From assembly GCF_001186125.1 (NCBI RefSeq), contig NW_014040342.1, positions 22,320-42,466 of the forward strand: DNA of 20,147 nucleotides. Direction: 5' to 3'. The notes beneath the pieces were generated by a model. The model did no database searches. It was not told where the DNA came from and was given only the letters and a program-made list of their open reading frames with translations. This document shows, piece by piece, positions 1 through 9,243 of the stretch. Made by a program: the position numbers and the translations under genes. The stretch is from Sphaeroforma arctica JP610 (Eukaryota; Opisthokonta; Ichthyosporea; Ichthyophonida). Each line of letters starts with the position of its first letter. Within the stretch, counting starts at the first letter, position 1.

Positions 1-58
<58 letters not shown>
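1..58. repeat. AT dinucleotide microsatellite at window edge
   Basis: Nearly pure TA repeat with a few phase slips, running into ambiguous bases (N) at 59 and 62. It is probably an assembly boundary. No coding potential. Confidence 0.95.
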
Positions 59-62
59 NAAN

Positions 63-77
63 AAACACACAACACAC

Positions 78-124
<47 letters not shown>

Positions 125-141
125 GTATATATATATATGAT
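63..141. repeat. CA then TA compound microsatellite
   Basis: An A-rich start leads into an interrupted CA tract, mostly pure from about 80 to 116, followed by a short TATA-rich run to about 139. With the preceding AT tract it forms one compound simple-sequence block at the left edge. Confidence 0.9.
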
Positions 142-2308
142 CACATAGATACATTTATTTCCTTTTATCCACATAGACGTACATGCATATACGAATTTGC
201 ACTTGATCCTTGTGTAGTGGGCAAGCAATAAGATATGACTGTATCTTGTGTCCACAATCGACATTTTTTGGCCGTCAGAATAGTCTAGATAGACTACGAG
301 GAGTAAAACACACGATTCTTTAAATTTGGTGTAAGGTGTGCCCTTTTTAGACGTCGCTACGTTTGACGTACTTTAATACTACAAAGGTTTGTACGAGTTG
401 GTGCAAATAATGGAGTGATGGATTAGCAATTTTTCTCAAGCGAGAATTTACTTTGGAGTGCCTTTCGGTGCGAGTCCAAGTCATATATTTATTTGCTTTC
501 TGACGTTACACTATTCAACTAATTGGCAAATGGTGTGCTACCCCAGGCACGATTTGTTCATGTATCGAACCAAGTAGACTTGCTCTGAATGATTTTGCAA
601 GAAGCATCATATGTCTCAAATTGAGCTGTCCTATATGCTATACATGTGTTAGCTACAGTGCTATATTATTTGGGAATTGTGACTGCACACCATTATAAGG
701 CGGAATTCTGACAACACTTCACTCTAAAAAGTGGGATGGAATACGAGAAACTCAAGAATTGTACTTCATTAGTAATTTTAAATTTCTCAAACAACTCGCG
801 TCTCGCGGTCGAGAACTTTTCTAGAATACACAAGAAATAAAAGTCAGGGAGGCACACACTTCACGCTGTTATGGTGAGTCGCCCAAGAACAAGAACATTT
901 TTATTTTATGTACCACATTTCAGAATCGACGCTGGGTTGGTTGCTTTAAAGTTATAAATTTTAAATGGCCAGTTTTGTGTTTTTTACAACTCGTATGTAG
1001 TAGTTGTAAAATTTTGTAATAATCTGTTTGCGGTCGGACGTGGCATGCGCCGCTGCGATCATCCCGATTACACAACGTCGATCATCGGGTCCAATCGTTA
1101 GCTATTGTCTTTCACGAGAACACTTTCAATCAAAAAAATATAACGGTCGCTAGGAATATCTACTCCTTAATTTCAACCACCAATAGCAGTTAGATTACCG
1201 TAGTAACGACAATATTGAAAAACGTATTTATTCGTATTGCGTACATTTTCATTTCAGAATTTCATTTCTGAATCAATTGGGGAGGGCCGAGCCATAATTA
1301 TCGAAAACGTATTTGACAATCTCAATTTATGTGGTTACCATAGCAAATCTATTTCGAAAATACAACGATAATTTATAGAATGAAAAGAATCAAGCTTTAT
1401 TTCCATATTATTGAAAGTCTTGGGCAAAATTTGACTTCTAAAATAGGGTTGAAAAAATAGTCTGTGTCCTACAAATGTATTTTACTCTATTCTTCTCTTG
1501 GATGATCCTATAAAGACCATTTTTTTCAGTTGGGAGGCTAGTTTCGCTCGTTTCCTATTGCGAGCACCTGAGTTCTAAGATTCTCAGTTGCCCTCTTTCA
1601 ATTTCTGGGGAGATACTACTGGGGCGAGTGGGGATGTATGTAATTGATTGGGCCGTGTCTCGGGCACCCATATATTATTGTATAAAATTATAATTGTATA
1701 CCATGTAGTAGATTGATGATATTGGACCGAGTGGTATCGAAGCTTGAGTCTTGAAGTCTTGACTGGAAGTCTGGTATACGCTATCGAGGTTTATATTGGC
1801 GTCCGAAATCTCCGAAAGGACAGGCATATAGTATAAGAGTTGATATTCTCTAGAAAAAACATGTTTTTTTTGCAACAGACATATTGTCATATACTCTCCC
1901 TCGAGACTCGAGAGTCGAGACAGACAAGAGTCAAAGCGGCACAGGTGACAAGCCCTAGCCCTCACAGAAGGATATGATGGCCAGTTGACCAGCGAGATAA
2001 AATACAATATAAAGTAGTGGGGATCACGGAATAGATGCTCTTATTTAAAACACAATCGGATTCAGTAAATTCAACCCTGCACTTTTGGTGTGCGTTGCTG
2101 CTTAGCAGGTGGAAATCTCAATATAATACGAAATCACAAGTAGCCGTCTTTCACATATACTCTACACACATCGGAGGAAGCTGACACGCACGAAACGAGT
2201 ACATTTCATGTCAGTTGCACTGCACTTGATTCTAACGTGATCGCAGGTTTAAGTTAGGCCCTAATATCTGGTAAGGATTGAACTATCGCCCGATACATAA
2301 AACTCACT
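142..2308. other. Spacer upstream of the cyclin gene, no supported gene
   Basis: About 2.2 kb with frequent stops in all frames. The longest open stretch, on the minus strand at 1675-2007, begins at a TTG rather than an ATG and shows no recognisable domain or splice-supported extension. The segment should hold the promoter and 5' untranslated region of the cyclin gene, but I see no convincing TATA element or motif cluster. A short inverted repeat (CCCGAT and ATCGGG, about 16 bases apart) lies near 1065-1090. Confidence 0.6.
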
Positions 2309-4252
2309 ATGCCCTTCCCACGTGCCATGGCTTCTTCTACGATCAGTATGCGGCGACAGGATTCAGGGATCTCTCTTAATGGAGACAACGGGGTACTATG
2401 TGATAGTATATCAGGCAATATTCCGCAAAGCTCAGCGACGATAAGCAGCAATGTACATAATGATATAGTTTATTCCAAATCAATGGGCAGCTACACGGAT
2501 CCAGATGAGAGGCATCCCGGGATGATTCGTTTCCTGTCTGAAGATGTGCCAGCAGATATTATAGGTAAGTGTGTCACAATTCCGCTCGATTATGTAAATT
2601 ATTATTCCGTATATCTCATTCCGAGCAGTATAAACCTAGTTAAAAATGTATGCGATTCAGTGTAAATTAATTTTACACTTTCTCTTTCAACAGGTCATTT
2701 AGCATTTGTAATGCACAATATATGGGAAACGAATCGCCCGATCGACGTTCTCCGCCAATATATAGCCCGTATGACGGTGGATATGGAAGTTGATTACACA
2801 GTGGTCATTGCTTCTGTAATCTACCTGCAAAAGCTGAAGGTGAAATTTGCAAAGAGCCGGATAGATACTTCCAAAGTGTCAACACGACAAATGTTTCTAG
2901 CAGCTGTTTTGATTGCAAGCAAGTATTTCTGCGACGTGCCCTTCTCGAACAGTCAATGGGCCCAGTCTGCGAAAGTGGACTTGGCACACATTAATACGTT
3001 GGAAAAGGAAACGTTAGTCGCCCTAGAATACAATTTGCACATCGAACCTGAACTGCACAGAAAGGTTAAAAAGTATTTCGAGCGTGTTATGCATCAACAA
3101 AATATTGCGCGGGAGCAAAAAATATTGAACTTGAATCGTAAGCGCTCGGAATTGTGCCTGGAGAGACCTGTTGTCACAGCTTCAGGCATAAAACGAAAAC
3201 CAAACAACTACCTCTCTTGCTCGAATCTGAGTACATCACCAAACTCTCCAGTAATGTATACGGAATCAGAAACTGGTAGATCTGTATCAACACACACAGC
3301 GACACCCCGCTACATGACCGAGGGAGTACTAGACGAACCAAGCCGCAAACGGAGCAGTCCTACAAAAATAGTTGACCATGACCATGATCCACAGATACAC
3401 TCAAACAGTAGCGACCAACTCACTTCAGCTTCCCACAAGACCATTGAAAAGAGAAAGAGCATTCGTAGCGCCAGCATGTCTAGCTCGACGTGTTCAACAG
3501 CTTTTATCTCATCGGTTACCGCGCCCTTAAAAGCGATGCCATTACCACCATTGCCAATGTCAATGGCCGAAGCAGCTGTACAGGCAACGAGACGCGGTAT
3601 GTATATTCCGAGAAATATGACTTCGAATGGAAGGAAGCGCCCTGTGTTTCCTGCGTCTAAGCTGGGCGAAATCACTTCTATCCCAGTACGAATGCCCGTG
3701 TCAGCCCTTGTGCCTGTTTCAGAACTTTCATCGACCACAACTATATTTAGAGATAGTAGTGTCGGCATAGATATCTCTGAATCAGCACATCCCAGCAAAA
3801 CGACATCGTTAGAACATTGTGCTCTCGGTGCTGAAATCGAGGAGGCACCTACGGGCGAGCAATTGGAAAACTTCATGACCACGAAACAACCCATCGACTG
3901 GGCTATGAAAGATGGAGATACTTTACCTTACTCATACAACTATGATGCGCCTGGTTCAAACTCAGATTGTACCCAAGTGTCGGAGGAACAATATATGGCA
4001 GATGCAACTCCAATGGGTATCAAGCCGAATACATCCCGTCCTTTTAACATAGAAAATCCACTCGCTATCATGAAGAAACACACAACATATACACGTGCGA
4101 ATGTGAGCGTGCAACACCCAAAACAAAACGACAGTGATGTTATGAGCATGGGCCAACTAGATCCATATGCACCGACTAAGGGTGTATACAGGGTCGGGAG
4201 CAGTGTCGCACAAAGTGCTGTCGATTACATCGGTATCGGTACCCTTATATAG
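2309..4252 (+). CDS. PHO80/PCL-like cyclin, two exons, 604 residues
   Basis: Cyclin predicted to bind and activate a cyclin-dependent kinase, most likely of the Pho85/CDK5 type. Exons are 2309-2564 and 2694-4252; the 129-base intron opens GTAAGT, ends TTTCAACAG after a pyrimidine tract, and joins in phase 1 within a Gly codon. The start ATG has A at -3 and an in-frame stop just upstream (2279-2281). Residues 1-75 look disordered. The cyclin box spans about 86-218: helix 1 near DVLRQYIARM, then VVIASVIYLQKL, then the core AAVLIASKYFCDVPFSNSQW (155-174), then INTLEKETLVALEYNLHIEP. The Asp after the KY pair, the SN..WA block and the LE..L helix are typical of the PHO80-like group. Residues 220-604 are Ser/Thr/Pro-rich and low in complexity, with basic clusters (KRKP at 252, RKR at 303) that could act as nuclear localisation signals, and several S/T-P sites. 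The cyclin call is firm; the subgroup is inferred. A 194-codon open frame antisense to exon 2 is a shadow. Confidence 0.9.
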
Positions 4253-4610
4253 TTATATATCTCTGGAAGTCGGTGAATATATATCAAAATGACACAACTG
4301 TGATTATCCGTTCAGGCTGCAGTTTGTATGTATTGGGCGCGGACAATAGTACTTACGCGCCAACCCCAAGAATTGAAATAGCATGTATGTATGTTGAACA
4401 TATAAATGTATTCAGTATACATGATACTGCTGTACACCTCAGATGCCGGAGAGCCGGGCAGACACCATAAAATAGAAAATAGAGACATTTCCAGCGATAG
4501 AAATAGAGCCAGTCTCCCAAAGAACATAAGAATGGAGCATGTATAACACTTCACAATGATATATAACACCACATCCTTCACACTTTCATCTGAATCTCGA
4601 AAAGCACTAA

Positions 4611-4627
4611 AATAAAGTAAAAATAAA
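4611..4627 (+). terminator. Putative polyadenylation signals of the cyclin gene
   Basis: Two AATAAA hexamers (4611-4616 and 4622-4627) in an A-rich tract about 360 bases after the cyclin stop codon. They are the first canonical signals downstream on the coding strand that I noticed. Their use in this organism is inferred. Confidence 0.4.
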
Positions 4628-5447
4628 ACATCGAAACATATATCGCAGGAGATACCTCTGTCAATGCAATACAACAGTGGCAAATTCATCGATGACAATA
4701 TTCTGGCGCAGTAGATACGTATCCTTCTCTTACCATGCTTGAAACTCTGCGTGGTATCCTATTTACTATACGTCGACGCCTGTGTCGATGATATTGCACT
4801 TAGTACGAATTCATTCTACTTCTATGATTGTTTCGCGAAGAAAACTTCGCAAAGTACATTTCAAAACTTTGGCTGTGAATTCCAGTATTCAATCCTGTTG
4901 TCTTTTTATTGTGACCCGCGGATAATCCAGCAAGATGGTCTAAAACCAGGGACTAACCGCCTGCTTGGTGATGTGTTGCGTCCTCGCTCAGACTCAGGAA
5001 TTCTACGCGAGCGAGAACCCTCACATGGGGAAAAAATTGCGAATGAACCGCATCGCACTCGAGATTGTGACTAACGGGATAGCCCATTTAGTATGTGTCT
5101 AAACCCACAAGATGCGCATCCCTGCGTTCAGATATAACGGTTTTTGCGAGAGGCTATTGATGCGACGGAAGTTGCTCGTTTGTATTAGCTACATTGGTCC
5201 ATAAGGACCGCGCTGCGCTACGAATACCGCAAGTGTGTTGCTACAACAAGTCTGTATACCTCTAGTAAGTTCATGCGTAGGCAAATCAATCCTTTTAGAT
5301 CACTGTCGATAGGTTTCTTGCTATGCGTATTATCGTGTATCCGTCCTTGCAAATCATCTAGTACAACGGCGTGTTTAAGAGTACAGAGTGTCCCGCGATT
5401 TATCACTCCCGAATTAAAATGTATATATAGAATTTCCACCCCAAATC

Positions 5448-5487
5448 AGTATATATCCTCTAAACAAAACTAGTATATATCCTCTAA
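5448..5487. repeat. Two direct copies of a 16-base motif
   Basis: AGTATATATCCTCTAA occurs at 5448-5463 and again at 5472-5487, a period of 24 bases. It looks like a small local duplication in the spacer with no evident function. Confidence 0.8.
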
Positions 5488-5974
5488 TCCTTCTACATAA
5501 AAACTATCTGATGTGAAAATGCAACTCGAATCGTTCGGATTACATTCGTTCTGGTTGTTACTCTCAGCCGTGCCGGCGGATACGTTTTCCTTGTACGTGA
5601 CGTCCGTCTTGTCGTCCGCTGGTACTATGACATTGCTGCTTCATGAATAGGTACGAATATATATACTTAGCAGGTAAACGAGTTCTTATTGCGGAATACG
5701 GAAATACCGTCGCTAATATATCACTGCATTATGCCACGCTATTCATGTGAGGGAAAATGGAGGGAGTCAGCAAACTAACACCCCGCTATGATCGAAGATA
5801 GGACCTGTCGACCGACACGATAAACATGCTTCACTCAACCGCAACCACAGCCAGAAGCATCTTCTGAATCATTACAGCGGCGAGCTCCAACTAAACAGCG
5901 ATATACACATCGGTCAATGGCAAAACATCATGTGCTTTAACTGCTGCGCGCATTAAACAAGGGTATGGTACAAT

Positions 5975-7737
5975 TTAATATACTTTTACAATACACCAGG
6001 GATATGTCCATTCTGCATCAGTGACAGTACACACATGCGAACGGGGGTTGTTCTTTCTGAAAAAACAATCTCATCGAACAATATGAAAATAAGCAAGCAC
6101 TTCCAGAAAATCTGGAGGTTTTCACCTCTATACTGAATTGGAAACAAACACACAGAGCCAGTATAATACCTGCAGTTTGCACTGTGGAGATGATTCACAT
6201 ACCCCTCTTCATCCATATTCTCCAAGTCTGGCAGCATACACATGGGCACAATGTCCAAGTCCTCTTCATCCTCATCCTCTTCAAAGTATTTTTCAGCCGA
6301 TAAATCCATTCTCAAAGCACTAACCATAGTGCACGCTACAGTTGGTATTTTCTCATTACTGGGAAACAGTGCACTGGATGCGGAACGGGCCACTCCCAGA
6401 GCTGTTCTAGGCGCACGTTCTGCATGTGTTGCCTTTGCGATTGTAATCGTCGCCGCTGTAGTGTGGTAGACGAGGTTGATCCCTTCAAAATATTGATACG
6501 TGCACTGTCGCCCTAACCATGTGCTTGTAAACTCAGAAATAATAATTAAGTATCGGTTCACGCAGACCCTACTAAAGGCGTGGTAAGCTATACGAGAGCG
6601 CACCACAACAGTAGAATATACGCTTTACCTGTCGAGGGCGGGCTCCAATCGTCGTACTGATGAAGTGCCTTCCGCCATGTTCTGAGATGACTAGCAAAGC
6701 GTTTGGTGGACATGTTCTCAACACGCTTATCCGGTGTGCGCGGGTGCAGCTTGGGGTTGCGCTTGTCACGTTTGTGGCTGATCATTGTATGGAATGTCAG
6801 ATTATATTTAAAACAAAACACGATTTCCATAAGCGTAAAGTAAGGGAGGTTTCTAGAACAAACTGGCAAGACATGCGCCAGTAAACTATACAAAATACAC
6901 GCCAATGTCCATGTGTAGATCAGTACACCTTGCGCATGTTTGCACATGAGATTCGACTATATATGCAATCAATGGTCGGAGTATATCACTTACACAGGAA
7001 CAGCGCGAATGTAGTTGTCGTATCCAATCGTGTTTTTCCCATAGTCGATTTGCTTCTGGCGGTATGTCAATTTTCTATTGTGCAAAGTCGCCAAACACAG
7101 TTGGCGATTGAAAGAGCATTTGAAGTTAAGTGATTAGGTTGATTGGGGAAGACCGACAGTAGCACAATTACAGAAATGTCCACATTTATCCAAGGACTCT
7201 GTCGTACTAAGCCTAAGGAAACGAGTCCATTGGTTTATGAAAGCAACGAGATGGGGGCTTTAAACATCAGTGATTCGAAATTCACGTGCAATGCCTCAAG
7301 TATATAACATGCCCGGGTATCAAATTACATCGCACGGGGTCAGGGTGATCATGATACATCATGATGACACACATGCGGGCTAGAGGCAAATGAACGCACA
7401 CAATAATCGAGAATCGAACGCTTGTTTCGAAGAAGATCGACATATTAATTAAAATCAAATTTTCGGAAGGCCAGTGCAGTAAACTCAACTAGACATATAT
7501 AAACTAATAGAAAAATAGCAACTCCCGACTCCCCGGACCCCTCGTCCTCCACTACCCCCCCCCCACACCCACACCCACACCCACACCCACACCCACACCC
7601 ACACCCACACTCACACCCACACATACACACTCAACTACACACACACACTCACACACACGCACATACACCCACACACACTCACACCCACACCCACACCCAC
7701 ACATACACACTCAACTACACACACACACTCTCACACA

Positions 7738-7791
<54 letters not shown>

Positions 7792-8029
7792 ACTCTCTCT
7801 CTCTCTCACACACACACACATACATATATATATATAAATATATATATAAAGCATACCCTTCTTCAGTCAGCTCTTTATTTTGTGGTTTCGACTTTGGCTG
7901 ACGCCACCTGCTCGCGTCGTTCCTGTTTTCCTTATCTTCCCATCGAGAACTGTCAGCGCTCTCATTCAAATCATTCGAGTATAGTGAAGGGGTGGCATGA
8001 TCCCGAGTGAAGCCATGAGTCTTGTACAT
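5975..8029 (-). CDS. KEN-box and D-box protein, securin-like candidate, four exons
   Basis: Unrecognised by overall sequence; predicted 248 residues. Minus-strand exons are 8029-7857, 6777-6629, 6512-6170 and 6056-5975. Donors are GTATGC, GTAAAG and GTATTA; acceptors are GATCAG, GGTTAG and a T-rich TTTTCAG; all three junctions keep one frame (phases 2, 1, 2). The start ATG has A at -3. Visible features: KEN within EDKENRND (residues 33-35); a basic stretch ([18 protein letters not shown]); RTALG at 143-147, matching the cyclin B/securin type of destruction box; an acidic run [11 protein letters not shown] near 184-194, then [22 protein letters not shown] plus D-box followed by an acidic C-terminal part is the usual plan of securins and other APC/C substrates, which is why I suggest it; direct homology is not shown. 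The third exon is the best supported coding piece. The last exon is uncertain: an alternative acceptor near 6132 would give a different tail. The gene could be an unrelated disordered nuclear protein. Confidence 0.45.
7553..7849. repeat. Compound simple-repeat block in intron 1 of the KEN-box gene
   Basis: In order: a run of ten C (7555-7564); seven perfect ACACCC hexamers (7565-7606) and degenerate copies; an imperfect tandem duplication with an 80-base period (the motif ACATACACACTCAACTACAC at 7621 and 7701); a CA tract (about 7745-7785); a CT tract (7793-7807); a shorter CA tract; and a TATA tract ending near 7848. The block ends only a few bases inside the intron from the exon 1 donor. 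Read in the gene's direction it is a long GT/GGGTGT-rich tract. Confidence 0.95.
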
Positions 8030-9243
8030 ACTGCAGTTTCGATATAGCGAGTCTGAATTCAAAATGTAGCAAATTGTCCTATTACATGGACCTTTACGAT
8101 GATTTAAAACTAAGAGAGATATAGTATGTTCCGTCTCTTATTAGAACACTACAGTGATACAGTATCGGATCAGTATCACAAAATTTTAACATTTGACAAA
8201 TGCTTGAAATGATCCAGATTCAGGAAGGTACAAGTAGTCAGGTTCCTGCTGGAATGCTTCTACATAGCCTACTACCACAGTCGGTTTGACCGTGAGAGTA
8301 TTAGTAAATTTGCGTCGCGCCTTTGGCGTTTTGTCTTCAACCCCAATTTACATTGGCTAACGAAAAAGCTTTGTCTGGGCGCGGCACAATTTAAGTGATT
8401 TGACTGGGCACAAGACTTTACCAAGATACTCAAAATAGAAGTGTAATACGCACATATGATTGGTCTATCTCCAGTTATCCGTTGGTCAAACAAATTGGCG
8501 GTATGAAGTTGTAAAGGGCGGCACTGCTGGAGAGACATCTATTGCGGCATTTGCAACGTAACAATATCCGTATTTCCACACACGAGAGGGAAATAGAATA
8601 TCATGTATTGTTTTAAATAGATATTGTTTTTTAAAGAATATAATTGATATGCATTTGTATAATATCACTCAGACCACAGTCGGAAATTAATGAAATATGC
8701 GTTTTAATCGGCCCATTTGTTATATATGAATGATGAAATTGTCGCAATCTCCCTATGAAACTATTTCAAATACGATTTTGGAAGTGTTCAAGAACAACCG
8801 TATCAAATACAAAACATGATTTACAACATTATGATGTATCTAAATAATTATGATAACTGTTCATCTCTTTGTGTTGACCCCAGAAGCCCAGACTCAAAGG
8901 AAAACTGACTTCTGAAGTTCTGAAGGCTGAAGCAGCTGCCGTTTATATTATTGTGTATCAAAAATAAATAGGACTACTGGTTTTTAGTATTTATCGCTTA
9001 TTTATCATCCGAATGGTTGCATTGATGTATCTCATACATAAATATGTATTTATACAGGATCTCGAAATAACACCACAGTCAAGTCTTTCTCTTTAGAATC
9101 CTCGCCACATGTTTGCAATAATAGCCGATGAGGCGTGTATGATTAGAGAGTAGGCACAGCAGCACACAAACGCACCTGACACTTTCATTATAGCCGCCCA
9201 AACACTATCAAGGTTACACGACATATCGCAGACCTCTGTCACC
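8030..9243. other. Divergent intergenic region, likely shared promoter zone
   Basis: About 1.2 kb between the first codons of the minus-strand KEN-box gene and the plus-strand J-domain gene, so both promoters should lie here. It is AT-rich, with stops in all frames. An 88-codon ATG frame on the minus strand (8538-8272) lacks recognisable motifs and I do not call it a gene. I see no clear TATA or CAAT arrangement. Confidence 0.6.

Larger units (their letters stand above)
4253..5974. other. Convergent intergenic spacer
   Basis: About 1.7 kb between the ends of the cyclin gene (+) and the KEN/D-box gene (-), so it should contain both 3' untranslated regions. Open stretches at 4312-4698 (-) and 4739-5074 (+) start at non-ATG codons and lack family motifs. 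A 66-codon ATG frame at 5273-5473 (+) has a basic, then hydrophobic start but nothing else to support it. I see no RNA gene. Confidence 0.6.

Noticed and set aside
1675-2007. 110-codon minus-strand open frame
   Set aside because: Starts at TTG; no family motif and no splice-supported extension.
3310-3894. 194-codon minus-strand open frame inside the cyclin gene
   Set aside because: Lies wholly antisense to the cyclin second exon and has no recognisable domain; a shadow frame.
4312-4698. 128-codon minus-strand open frame
   Set aside because: Starts at TTG in the 3' region of the cyclin gene; the hydrophobic composition follows from AT-rich sequence.
5273-5473. 66-codon plus-strand frame with a signal-peptide-like start
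   Set aside because: Only the basic and hydrophobic start is suggestive; the rest is low in information and the frame is short.
7445-7630. Cys/Gly-rich open frame on the minus strand
   Set aside because: Its translation is just the GGGTGT hexamer repeat read in one frame.
7560-7720. CRISPR array or telomere
   Set aside because: The repeats are simple hexamers without unique spacers in a eukaryotic intron, and the unit is not the common TTAGGG type.
8272-8538. 88-codon minus-strand ATG frame in the divergent spacer
   Set aside because: No motifs and no convincing splice link to the KEN-box gene downstream. It could be an upstream exon or chance, but the evidence is too thin.
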